Shown here: one piece after another, positions 52,250-60,120 of the stretch
How the letters are laid out: the number at the start of each line of letters is the position of its first letter
Position numbering within the stretch: the first letter of the stretch is position 1
From: a virus
Length of the DNA: 64,000 bases
Direction: 5' to 3' (one strand)
Virus record (IMG/VR): IMGVR_UViG_3300037054_000044
Coordinates: 1-64,000 of that record
Position numbers and translations under genes: made by a program
The notes under the pieces: model-generated
Seen by the model: only the letters and a program-made list of their open reading frames with translations
Told to the model about the DNA's origin: nothing
Databases searched by the model: none

Positions 52250-52760
52250 CGGGCACCTCCATAAGTTGCTGTGTAAGTCCCTGTGGAAGGCCAGCGCCTC
52301 CTTCAAACACAACATTCACCTTAGGTGCTTCCTTCGGCTCAGGCTTCTGTGGCGTGACCTTGGCAACCTTGCCACATGCTGTGCAGCGCCAGTGACCCAA
52401 GCCCTTCGGCTTGTCTTTCGTTTTGCCGGTCTCAGGGTCTTTCACCGACTCCTTCATACCAGCGCGAGGCTTGCGTGAAGGTGCGGAGCAGCATGCCGAG
52501 ATGTACTCATGCACGGGACCGCGCTGTACGATGGGCTTTGCTACGGGCTTTGCTTTTTTGGCCCAGCGTGCTCTCTTCTGGTTCCGTGACGGTTCGTTGG
52601 GTCTCTGTGCGCTGCCCGAGGACTTCTGCACGGTAGGCTTTGCGGTCTGTTTTCCGGCTGAAGACTTGTTCTGTTGTTTCATCTTGAGCCACTTCGGCAC
52701 TGGCTTGGTGGCACTCGTTGAAGAGGTCGGTACGGTCGTTGAATTGGGTGCTGCGCACAT
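52236..52760 (-). CDS. Basic zinc-finger-like protein (174 aa)
   Basis: Lys/Ala/Pro/Ser-rich basic N-terminal half (WAKKAKPVAKPIVQRG), then a four-Cys unit: SACCSAPSR and WRCTACGKV. Probably binds nucleic acid. AAAGGAG precedes the ATG. Not recognised further. Confidence 0.6.
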   Translation of the reverse strand: MCAAPNSTTVPTSSTSATKPVPKWLKMKQQNKSSAGKQTAKPTVQKSSGSAQRPNEPSRNQKRARWAKKAKPVAKPIVQRGPVHEYISACCSAPSRKPRAGMKESVKDPETGKTKDKPKGLGHWRCTACGKVAKVTPQKPEPKEAPKVNVVFEGGAGLPQGLTQQLMEVPVATA

Positions 52761-52780
52761 TATTAGCTCCTTTTAGGTTT

Positions 52781-53356
52781 TTAGTCTAACAGTCTGAATT
52801 TTGGAAGTTGTGATCTATATTGTCGAAACCTATGCATGAACTCCATAGGTACTCGACCGCTCGCTTCAAGCATGTCCTCGTAGGTGTATTCTTTCACATA
52901 TTTAAAGATCAGTTCCTCAGCCTCACCGCAGGGTGGATAGAACTCTTGCAATGCCACGTTTCCTGTTGTGTAAATCTCTCCGCGAAACGCCTTGCGGTCT
53001 GCTTCTTTCACTTCCTTGCAGGCGTGTTCGTCAGGAAAAGTGATTCCATGGTACTCGTAAATGGAATGCAACAGTTCCTTCTCGAATGCCTCTATTTCTT
53101 CTGTTTTGGCGGGTTTTGGCGTGTCTCCGGTAATTGTCTCCGGTGAATCATGAAGTAGCCCATCGAACTGTAGAGATGTAGGCAGCAGGTCACACACCAC
53201 GAAAGTGTGTAGTGCTACCGAAAAGAATCTGCGCCCAGCCCCAGCAAACCTTCCCTCCCTAGACAACGAAATTGCTGTATCAAGGAGGGAAGGTGCTCCA
53301 CCGGGGAACGCTATCTTGCCGGAGTAGGTGTATAGTGTACCACGATGTTCAGACAA
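52781..53356 (-). CDS. HD-domain hydrolase (YfbR-like)
   Basis: HD residues are visible as R-F-A-G-A-G-R, SVALHTFVV, LLHDSPETITGD with the HD pair near residues 68-69, and a late acidic helix. YfbR-type enzymes remove phosphate from dNMPs; others cut signalling nucleotides. The 191-residue product starts at TTG within the recA end, with AGGAG upstream. Confidence 0.75.
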   Translation of the reverse strand: MSEHRGTLYTYSGKIAFPGGAPSLLDTAISLSREGRFAGAGRRFFSVALHTFVVCDLLPTSLQFDGLLHDSPETITGDTPKPAKTEEIEAFEKELLHSIYEYHGITFPDEHACKEVKEADRKAFRGEIYTTGNVALQEFYPPCGEAEELIFKYVKEYTYEDMLEASGRVPMEFMHRFRQYRSQLPKFRLLD

Positions 53357-54467
53357 TAGGTGCTCCTGAGACGGGTTGCGTCTCTTCCTTCTTGATCAGC
53401 GCGGCCACATCATTTCGTAGACGCTCTACCACTTCGAAGTGACTTGCCAAGTACAGTTTCAGGTTATCCATTCCGTTAGCAATTTTTTCTGGCCCTATAG
53501 GCACGGGCTTTCCTTTTACTTCAGTTGTGCTGCCTACATCATACCAGAACCAGCTTCCCTTCTGCTCAAACAACTTACGACCAACTGCAAACTCTATAAG
53601 GTTGTCTGTTTTGTCAAAGCCGGGTGTCCTTCCCTTACCGGGGTAAATGAGGTTGATCTGTGTGCGCCGGAAGGGTATGCCCCCACCGTTCTTCACACAC
53701 CTTAGGTCAATGCTGTGGCCTATGATGTTTTCCTTGGTGCCTTCCCAAATTGCCTCTTTACGGCTAATGCTTAGGCGCACACTGGAGTAGAACTTCAAGG
53801 CGCGTCCACCGGGAGTCGTTTCGGGATTACCATAGACAATGCCAATCTTGTCCCTCACTTGATTCAGCCACAGTATGGTAGTTTGGCTACGCGAGCACTT
53901 TCCTGTCAGGATGCGCATAGCCTGACTGAACATCCTAGCCTGCAGACCCATGTGTTGGTCTCCGATGTCACCAGCAAGTTCGGCTTCAGGAACTAAAGCA
54001 GCGGCAGAATCAATCACGATCAAGGTGACCGCCCCTGACTCTACTAACTTGTCTACAGTGTCAAGTGCTTCTTCTCCACTGTTAGGCTGATTGAATAGCA
54101 GGTTGTCGATGTTTACACCTAGCACCTGTGCGTAGGTTGGCTCCAGTTTATGCTCTGCGTCTACATAGGCTACGATGCCTCCTGCGTTCTGTTCTTGTGC
54201 TGTGATATGTAGCGCCGTTGTAGTTTTCCCAGAGGCTTCCGCCCCGAAGATTTCTACGATACGGCCACGTGGTACGCCTCCGTATTGGAGGACATCGTAG
54301 TCAAACGTAGGAAGGTTGGTCTTGATGCAGGGCACACGCAGTACAGGCTTGTCCCCTAGGCGCACTATGGAATTCTTAACCTCTCTTCCAATCTTTGTAA
54401 TCGTGTGCGCCTCGTCTAGTTGTTTGCTGAGTGCTGCGATTTGTCGAAACTTATCTGCGTTGCTCAT
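53349..54467 (-). CDS. RecA-like recombinase
   Basis: 372 residues: Walker A GAEASGKTTTALH, AYVDAEHKLEPTYAQ, Walker B LIVIDSAAALVPEAEL, DQHMGLQARMFSQAMR and the LNQVRDKIG / TTPGGRALKFYSS DNA-binding loops, all RecA hallmarks. It catalyses strand exchange in phage replication and repair, and in intron/HEG homing. ATG 54467 has GGGAAAGGG upstream and overlaps the endonuclease end by 17 nt. Confidence 0.92.
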   Translation of the reverse strand: MSNADKFRQIAALSKQLDEAHTITKIGREVKNSIVRLGDKPVLRVPCIKTNLPTFDYDVLQYGGVPRGRIVEIFGAEASGKTTTALHITAQEQNAGGIVAYVDAEHKLEPTYAQVLGVNIDNLLFNQPNSGEEALDTVDKLVESGAVTLIVIDSAAALVPEAELAGDIGDQHMGLQARMFSQAMRILTGKCSRSQTTILWLNQVRDKIGIVYGNPETTPGGRALKFYSSVRLSISRKEAIWEGTKENIIGHSIDLRCVKNGGGIPFRRTQINLIYPGKGRTPGFDKTDNLIEFAVGRKLFEQKGSWFWYDVGSTTEVKGKPVPIGPEKIANGMDNLKLYLASHFEVVERLRNDVAALIKKEETQPVSGAPIV

Positions 54468-54876
54468 CCAGTGCCCTTTCCCGTGCTTCCTTGGCTTCCT
54501 TCTTCGTGTCAAAAGTACCTAGCCAAGTTTCCTTGTCGTTCCTGTGTATCCTTGCGTACCACTTACCAGAGGCTTCGTGCCACCCGTACCCTTTGCCGTA
54601 GGCTCTCTTGTTCTTCTGTTGCTGGCTTCGTGTTGCCCAGCGTACATTCCCCGGTTCGTAGTTGCCGTCGTTATCGGGGTAGCGGTCTAGCGAGTGCTCG
54701 GGGGTAGGGCGCGGTCCTATTTCCGCAATGAGTTCCAAGATGTGTTTGAACAGGAACTTTATGCCGCGCCCTCCGTGTGAGTGCCAGCGTTGACTGTTTG
54801 GGTTGGTGCAGCGGTCCTTAGCCGTCTGGTAGACTTGGTATTCCGGTGTGCCCGATATTCCTTTGTTTTTTGACAT
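54451..54876 (-). CDS. HNH/AP2-type homing endonuclease
   Basis: HGGRGIKFLFKHILELI and SLDRYPDNDGNYEPGNVRWA form the nuclease part, followed by an AP2-like DNA-binding domain (WYARIHRNDKETWLGTFDTK). ATG 54876 has AAAAGG upstream; a longer start at 54912 would lie within its promoter. Inserted directly before recA. Confidence 0.82.
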   Translation of the reverse strand: MSKNKGISGTPEYQVYQTAKDRCTNPNSQRWHSHGGRGIKFLFKHILELIAEIGPRPTPEHSLDRYPDNDGNYEPGNVRWATRSQQQKNKRAYGKGYGWHEASGKWYARIHRNDKETWLGTFDTKKEAKEARERALDEQRR

Positions 54877-54902
54877 TTTTAACCTTTTCTCTAACTGATT
54901 AA

Positions 54903-54931
54903 AGTATAACACACTTTGAGAGGAAAGTCAA
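54903..54931 (-). promoter_or_regulatory. Sigma70-type promoter for HEG and recA
   Basis: On the - strand TTGACT (54931-54926), 17-nt spacer, TATACT (54908-54903). It closely resembles the promoter before the HEG at 26316 (TTGACT-17-TATAAT). Confidence 0.7.
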
Positions 54932-54933
54932 GT

Positions 54934-55197
54934 CTAATCTGGCAGTCCACGCGGGTCTACTCCAATGTATGACCTTCCTTCGTAGGAATGGTCGTTATCT
55001 TCACTGTTGCCTTGGTATGCCGTCCATGACACAGGCAGAGACTTGTGTTTCTCCTGATAATCTTCTAATGCTTTTCTTGTCTCTGCTATGCGTTTACTAG
55101 CATAGGTTTTAGCCTCTTCTGTAGTGGCTCTACCCATCAACAGTAGAGCACCTTCACAGTCGCTCTGCAATATTCTTTCATCCCAGTTACTCGCCAA
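54934..55197 (-). CDS. Hypothetical protein (87 aa)
   Basis: TTG start with GGAGG upstream, inside the end of the next gene's frame. Helical N-terminus (EEAKTYASKRIAETRKALED), acidic C-terminus. Not recognised. Confidence 0.55.
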   Translation of the reverse strand: MASNWDERILQSDCEGALLLMGRATTEEAKTYASKRIAETRKALEDYQEKHKSLPVSWTAYQGNSEDNDHSYEGRSYIGVDPRGLPD

Positions 55198-55618
55198 ACG
55201 TGCCTCCTACGATAGTTGCTGGGGCCTCGTCCTGAGGCTTGACGGTGATCTCCGCTGCGAGCGCAGGGAGTAATTGAGAACTGATAAAACCATGGAACAT
55301 GCGAACGAACTTCGTGCCCTTCATGGCGACCAGTGCCTTGACACCTTTCGTGGTCAGCACGGCGTGGATGAAGTCCAGATCGACGCTGGTAGCAAAGTAT
55401 GCAGACCAGCAGTCAACGCAGTTGCTCTTAGGATCATGATCCTTGCTGAACCGCGCTTTGTGTTCGCAGGCTTTGACGGTGCCGTGTGTAATGGTCAGGT
55501 ACTGACGGCGCAACTGTCCAAGCTGCTTCCGCGTTAGCTTTTCAGGAGGTGCAGCAGGAAGCGTAGGTTCTTCAGTCGAACTGGTTAGGCTCTGTTCCAT
55601 CTGCTCTAAAGATTCCAT
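55187..55618 (-). CDS. Hypothetical protein with Cys/His motif (143 aa)
   Basis: Contains CEHKARFSKDHDPKSNCVDC, a likely zinc site, and helices around TTKGVKALVAMKGTKFVRMF. Overlaps both neighbours. Not recognised. Confidence 0.6.
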   Translation of the reverse strand: MESLEQMEQSLTSSTEEPTLPAAPPEKLTRKQLGQLRRQYLTITHGTVKACEHKARFSKDHDPKSNCVDCWSAYFATSVDLDFIHAVLTTKGVKALVAMKGTKFVRMFHGFISSQLLPALAAEITVKPQDEAPATIVGGTFGE

Positions 55619-56003
55619 TGGCTGACCCTTTCATGTAACTGCGGATTTGGTCGTTTTTAATCTTGTAATAGAGCCTTGCGTACGTGCCATCCGGCCCCAG
55701 GCCATACTCAGCGAACGTTCTACCGAGTGCTTCGCGTAGCGTCTCTGAGAGAATGTCAATGTTCTCATTGTAGACGGCTCGAAGGAATATATCGTAGAAC
55801 CTTTGGCCAACCGCTCGCTTCACTTTCACTTCCACGTCGATGATGAAGTCAATAGGCTCGGCGGCTACTTCGTCCTGCTTGTACACCGCCTGCTTCACTC
55901 GCAGGGACATGCTGTTGGTTTTCAACACAGAATACAACGCCACAACGCTATTAAACTCTTCGAGATAATCGCGCTTCTGCGTTACTTCATTGATCGTTGT
56001 CAT
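55572..56003 (-). CDS. Hypothetical protein (143 aa)
   Basis: Mixed alpha/beta (DFIIDVEVKVKRAVGQRFYD, YNENIDILSETLREALG). AAAGTGAGAA precedes the ATG. It lies in the replication block; function unknown. Confidence 0.6.
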   Translation of the reverse strand: MTTINEVTQKRDYLEEFNSVVALYSVLKTNSMSLRVKQAVYKQDEVAAEPIDFIIDVEVKVKRAVGQRFYDIFLRAVYNENIDILSETLREALGRTFAEYGLGPDGTYARLYYKIKNDQIRSYMKGSANGIFRADGTEPNQFD

Positions 56004-56006
56004 TTC

Positions 56007-56648
56007 TCACTTTCTTTTGTTAATCTCTAACACCTTAAACAGCGTTTGTGCAGGGGGATTTTCTAGGTATGCCACTGCGTTCTTGAGCCATTCCACATTG
56101 TCTACGCGTCCTAACTTTGCATTACACCCTGCATAACGACCACCGCACAACAGTCCTCTTACCGTAGACTTCTTGTCAGGCTGTGGTTTTGTTTTCTTTG
56201 TAACGTGTCTGTGGTCTACTTCAGCACGTGTTGGATCGCCCTCTGTAGGAGGAACCACTGAAAATGCCCCATTTATCAGCAACGCCCTGCCACAAATTGC
56301 GCAGTTCCCACTTTGGTAGGTAAACAAAGCAAGGTACTCATCGAGAGACATCCCGTAAGCACGACGGATGTGGCCTTCTACTGTGCAGAGTTTGCATTTA
56401 TAGTCCTCTGCTCTTCCACAGAATTCAGTGTCGTGTCCTTTTTTGCAGATTCTCCTTTTTATGCAGCTTTTGCATCCTGTAGAAAAACCACCCTTCAAGT
56501 GATAATAGTCCACTTTGCAAATTGCCCCACACATACATTTGCACCAGTAGTGTATGTGTTTTCCGTTTGCTTCGGGAAGCAACTCTTCCCCTACAGTCCA
56601 GTTCCCAAACTGCTTACCAGTTAGACTGGGAACAGTGCGTTTCTTCAT
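56007..56648 (-). CDS. Endonuclease VII-like HNH homing endonuclease
   Basis: An N-terminal zinc domain (WCKCMCGAICKV, TGCKSCIKRR) is followed by CKKGHDTEFC...CKLCTVEG and the nuclease: NCAICGRALL, EVDHRHVTKK, VRGLLCGGRYAGCNAKLG. ATG 56648 has AGGAAGG upstream. It begins inside the 3' end of a truncated RNA ligase frame. Confidence 0.85.
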   Translation of the reverse strand: MKKRTVPSLTGKQFGNWTVGEELLPEANGKHIHYWCKCMCGAICKVDYYHLKGGFSTGCKSCIKRRICKKGHDTEFCGRAEDYKCKLCTVEGHIRRAYGMSLDEYLALFTYQSGNCAICGRALLINGAFSVVPPTEGDPTRAEVDHRHVTKKTKPQPDKKSTVRGLLCGGRYAGCNAKLGRVDNVEWLKNAVAYLENPPAQTLFKVLEINKRK

Positions 56649-56811
56649 TGCTTGCCTTCCTGTACAGCGCCAAGTCTCCAACCTTGTAGGCGTCCTTCTT
56701 GATGACACACTGGTATCCGCCGATGAACACGATGCCTAGGGTATCGGCATTGCTGTGCGGCAGAATCTCTTCGATGCGAACTACGTTGACTCTGTGTGTG
56801 CTGTTGCTCAT
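56614..56811 (-). pseudogene. N-terminal stub of an RNA ligase (DRB0094-type) cut by an HEG
   Basis: The 65-residue frame has VVRIEEILPHSNADTLGIVF, GGYQCVIKKD and YKVGDLALY, the N-terminal domain of DRB0094-type RNA ligases. The ligase core should follow but the frame runs into the endonuclease instead, and no catalytic KxDG segment is found nearby. It probably reflects endonuclease insertion followed by loss of the rest. It might still make a small domain protein. Confidence 0.6.
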
Positions 56812-56829
56812 GTTCCCTCCAAACTAAAA

Positions 56830-56856
56830 TGGTGCCCCGGAATTTTCACCGGGGCG
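56830..56856 (-). terminator. Terminator-like hairpin
   Basis: Perfect stem GCCCCGG/CCGGGGC with an 8-nt loop after the 66-residue gene; followed on the - strand by ACCATTTTAGTTT, only a weak T tract. May attenuate rather than stop transcription. Confidence 0.5.
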
Positions 56857-56862
56857 ATTTGT

Positions 56863-57063
56863 CTAGCGTGTGTAATGCGATTTGCTGAACCGAAGCCCAA
56901 TCCACTCAGGGGTAGGTGCGTCGATCAGTGCTTGTAAAGACTCAATGGCTGCACGGTAGTATGCATAACCTTTGCGTTGCTTTGCAGTGAACACCTGCGT
57001 AACGGAAACTTTGTGCAGTATGTTTTGTGCGTGGTCTTTGTACTGCTCAAGAACTCTCTTCAT
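56863..57063 (-). CDS. Hypothetical protein (66 aa)
   Basis: Basic, helical (KDHAQNILHKVSVTQVFTAK). AAGGAGACCCC precedes the ATG. Not recognised. Confidence 0.55.
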   Translation of the reverse strand: MKRVLEQYKDHAQNILHKVSVTQVFTAKQRKGYAYYRAAIESLQALIDAPTPEWIGLRFSKSHYTR

Positions 57064-57072
57064 GGGGTCTCC

Positions 57073-57258
57073 TTAGTGTTTGAATGGACTGCCATAGCGG
57101 ATGAGGTAGTAAACTACGTAAATCCACCCGCCGAACAAAGCCTGTCCCAGCGCTAACCAGAACGAGGCCCACTTTGCGTACGAGAAGGCAAAGGCTAGAA
57201 TGAACCCCACTGATGCAACCCAGTCTCTTGCATAACTTACCTTTGTTGATGTACTCAT
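57073..57258 (-). CDS. Small two-helix membrane protein (61 aa)
   Basis: ATG 57258 with AAAGGAG upstream. Hydrophobic stretches are WVASVGFILAFAFSYAKWAS and LGQALFGGWIYVVYYLI. Role unknown. Confidence 0.6.
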   Translation of the reverse strand: MSTSTKVSYARDWVASVGFILAFAFSYAKWASFWLALGQALFGGWIYVVYYLIRYGSPFKH

Positions 57259-57268
57259 GCGATCTCCT

Positions 57269-59236
57269 TTAGATTGGAATGTTGGCCGTAGCCACGGGAA
57301 CTGCATTGCCGTTCTCCATGGGAATCACATTGTTGAACGTCTGGAGGTTGGCGTTGAGTTTGCCCTTCTCTTCTGCTGAGTAAGAACGGAACTGGCTACG
57401 CGCACCATCGCAGAATACATAGCAACTACCCCCAGCAGAATACCGGGACAGGCCGACTGTGAGTTTCGTTTTGGGATCAAAGGACTGAGAAGTCTCAGCG
57501 AAGCCAACGGACTGCTCGTCGTATTCTGACTTTTTCATCTCTCCGAGTACGCTACGCCACATTAAAATCATCGAGTCGCAATCCTTGGCGACCTGACTGC
57601 TACCGTCAATATCATTGCTAGATATAATCAGTCCTTTCTCGATGCGTTTTGGCTGCAGGATACGAATCAACTTGATGCGATAATCTTTGGCGATTTTCGC
57701 AAACTGTTTACTGATTTGAGACAGGTGAACTGTGCGGTGCCCTTGGTTGCGCAGAGTATCATCCGCCAACCTCTGCACATTGTCAAACACAACCCATTGA
57801 ACGCCGTATCTCCTGATGCAGTCCCTAATCAACTTGAATACATCCTCAGGCTCCTTGACTAATGCCGGATAGGCGAAGTACAAGTCAGCACTACGGGATT
57901 GCTGTATCTCCCTAGCTTTTACCACAGCAGTCTTCAGTTCTGCCAGTTTAGTTTTAGACTCCTCTGTTCCCGGTGCAGTGATTGTGTCTTCAAAGCCTGT
58001 AACAAGGGAAACCCATTTTCGTGCGAGTCGAGCCGAAGTCATCTCCAGACAAACGAACAATCCGTCTTCTCCATAGGTTTTCACCATATGATCTAGGATG
58101 TTGAGTCCTAAAGTTGTCTTACCTACCTTCTCCGGGGCCACTATGTCTATGACATCCCCCGCTTCGAACCCCACTAGCTTATTCAGTTCAGGCCACGGGG
58201 AAATATAGGTTGGAGCCAAATCGGCTTTGCCATTCAATTCGTCCTCAAGTTGTTGTAAGGCATCTTTGGAGGAAGTGACCCCTGTTACATCAAAGAATAC
58301 CGCACGTCTCTTCAACTCTTCGAACCCTTCTACTGTGCCTCCACTTTGAAAATAAGCGTTGATGTCTTTGGTTCCCTTCGGCAATACAATTTTCAAGCAC
58401 TTCTCAATGCCAATACGGCTGGCGAGTTCCTGCGCTCCTTTGGTACCTGCTTGGTCGCTGTCATAGAGTATGTACACTTTAGGAGCCACACGATCAAGTA
58501 TTTCGATCCATGCTGCCTTGCGTACATTGGCTCCCGGCACTCCCACTACGTTATCCACACCATGGGACATTAAAGCCAGAGCATCTGCTTCTCCTTCTAC
58601 CATGATGATTTCTTTGCACTCTTCATCTAAGGCAGGGGCATTGTACAAACCTGCTTCATGACCGCTGGGGCAAGTGAAATCTTTTTCTGCAGGGGGAAGG
58701 GTTCGCATCTTAGCGAAAGTTACGTTGCCTTCGACTGACAAGTAGGGAATAACCAGTGCGCGTGTCTCCCCCGCTTTGTGGAAGTATACTTTCTCTTTTA
58801 AGCCCAACTTCTGCCGTTCGATAATCTCCTTGGTGAAACCGCGCACGTTAAGTAGATAGTCCATAGCCGAGGCATCCCCTAGAAGGGTAGCGTGGCAAAT
58901 GTCGGCATCTGGCAAAGCATCCTGCTTCTCTTTTTTCCCAGACCATTCGGCGCGGGAGTCCACATTTGCTATGCGATCTCCACAGTGTTCTTGCAGAGTC
59001 CTCAGGTTTCCTGTTTTTCCGCAACTGCCGTGATAGCAGAAAAATAACCCATCACGTGTGCTTTCCTCGGGATCATTGCAAGCCACGTAGAACTTGAACC
59101 CGCCTTTTTTGCAGAACGGGCAAGTCTCCACCTGCACCTGTCCACCTGCAGGTCCTTGCCAGTTCCACCCTTTTTTGGTTATATACTGGATTGTGGGGCT
59201 GTTCCTTAATTCTGCTGGGATTGCTTGACTTGGCAT
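57269..59236 (-). CDS. Bifunctional primase-helicase (T7 gp4-like)
   Basis: Primase part: zinc site CPFC...C-x4-C (CYHGSC), then TOPRIM MVEGEADALAL and YDSDQAG. Helicase part: Walker A APEKVGKTTLGLN, VCLEMTSARLARKW, Walker B WVVFDNVQRL, ILQPKRIE, and a DnaB-like SSQVAKDCD. It primes and unwinds DNA at the phage fork. Start at ATG 59236 is chosen; GTG 59242 is possible. It overlaps the upstream endonuclease by 31 nt. Confidence 0.9.
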   Translation of the reverse strand: MPSQAIPAELRNSPTIQYITKKGWNWQGPAGGQVQVETCPFCKKGGFKFYVACNDPEESTRDGLFFCYHGSCGKTGNLRTLQEHCGDRIANVDSRAEWSGKKEKQDALPDADICHATLLGDASAMDYLLNVRGFTKEIIERQKLGLKEKVYFHKAGETRALVIPYLSVEGNVTFAKMRTLPPAEKDFTCPSGHEAGLYNAPALDEECKEIIMVEGEADALALMSHGVDNVVGVPGANVRKAAWIEILDRVAPKVYILYDSDQAGTKGAQELASRIGIEKCLKIVLPKGTKDINAYFQSGGTVEGFEELKRRAVFFDVTGVTSSKDALQQLEDELNGKADLAPTYISPWPELNKLVGFEAGDVIDIVAPEKVGKTTLGLNILDHMVKTYGEDGLFVCLEMTSARLARKWVSLVTGFEDTITAPGTEESKTKLAELKTAVVKAREIQQSRSADLYFAYPALVKEPEDVFKLIRDCIRRYGVQWVVFDNVQRLADDTLRNQGHRTVHLSQISKQFAKIAKDYRIKLIRILQPKRIEKGLIISSNDIDGSSQVAKDCDSMILMWRSVLGEMKKSEYDEQSVGFAETSQSFDPKTKLTVGLSRYSAGGSCYVFCDGARSQFRSYSAEEKGKLNANLQTFNNVIPMENGNAVPVATANIPI

Positions 59237-59796
59237 TTCCACCTTCTCCTATTACGGTTGCTTTCTTTTCTGGTTACCCAGCGTACATTACCCGGTTCAT
59301 AGTGTCCGTCATTGTTCCTTCTGTCGAGTATGTAACCCTGAGGTTTGACACCAATTTCTTCAAAGAATTGCTCGAAACTGGTGAATAGAAACCTTATTCC
59401 GCGACCTCCATAGTTCTTCCAATCCTTACGCCTTGGATTAGTGCAGCGAGTTTGCGCATTCGTGTACGCTCTGTATTCTGGTGTGATTTTACCTCTACGA
59501 GTCTGTCCGTGTTTAAGCGGAGAGTGTCCTAAGATGAAAAACTTAGGCTGTCCCTTAGTGTAGCCGTTTGCGGTTTTTAATCCTGTAGCAATCTCTGTTT
59601 TACCACCGCATCCACACTGGCATAGACCTATGGGGATGTCAGGATTCAGGTTTTGTTTTGGAGGAGCAGCTTCCCAGCGGTAGGGTTTATGTCCAGACAG
59701 GAATACCTTAGGCGCTCCCTCTACTTGTCCCCGTTCCTTCCTTGTTTTTGCATAAACTCCCGTTTCTTTGCCGCATCCGCACTGGCATTGTGTCAT
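59206..59796 (-). CDS. HNH-type homing endonuclease with double zinc unit
   Basis: Two N-terminal C-x-C-GCG(K/G) units (CQCGCGKETG, CQCGCGGKTE) are followed by the GRGIRFLFTSFEQFF and LDRRNNDGHYEPGNVRWVTR nuclease core. It combines the zinc unit of the endonuclease VII-like gene at 42818 with the nuclease type of 51026 and 54451, which suggests module shuffling. GGAGGAACCC precedes the ATG. Confidence 0.82.
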   Translation of the reverse strand: MTQCQCGCGKETGVYAKTRKERGQVEGAPKVFLSGHKPYRWEAAPPKQNLNPDIPIGLCQCGCGGKTEIATGLKTANGYTKGQPKFFILGHSPLKHGQTRRGKITPEYRAYTNAQTRCTNPRRKDWKNYGGRGIRFLFTSFEQFFEEIGVKPQGYILDRRNNDGHYEPGNVRWVTRKESNRNRRRWKCQVKQSQQN

Positions 59797-59805
59797 GGGT
59801 TCCTC

Positions 59806-60120
59806 CTATTGAACCTTGCGTTCATTTGCTTGGCTGAACATCTTGCGCCCGATCTCGGTTAACTCGTAGACTCGGAACAGGCGGTTAGTCATAGCAAATA
59901 TGGTTGCTAGTTTGTCCTTGGTTGCTGGCTCCTCTGTGATCTCTTTGATGAGACCAAGTATCACCAGCTGCTCATTGTCCATCATAGTTCGCATGGCCTC
60001 GTGGTAATCGTTCACCGTGTCCAGTTTAGGGTCAGGCACGGCCTGAGAGAATGCTCCCAAGCCGTTTACCATGCTTTCCAGCAATGCCACTTGCTCTGCG
60101 TTTAGTTGCGGAATACTCAC
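59806..60120 (-). CDS. Hypothetical helical protein (104 aa)
   Basis: GTG 60120 overlaps the helicase stop and has GAGG 8 nt upstream. Entirely helical (QLVILGLIKEITEEP, IFAMTNRLFRVYELTEIGRK). Coupled to the SF2 helicase; a partner role is possible. Confidence 0.6.
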   Translation of the reverse strand: MSIPQLNAEQVALLESMVNGLGAFSQAVPDPKLDTVNDYHEAMRTMMDNEQLVILGLIKEITEEPATKDKLATIFAMTNRLFRVYELTEIGRKMFSQANERKVQ

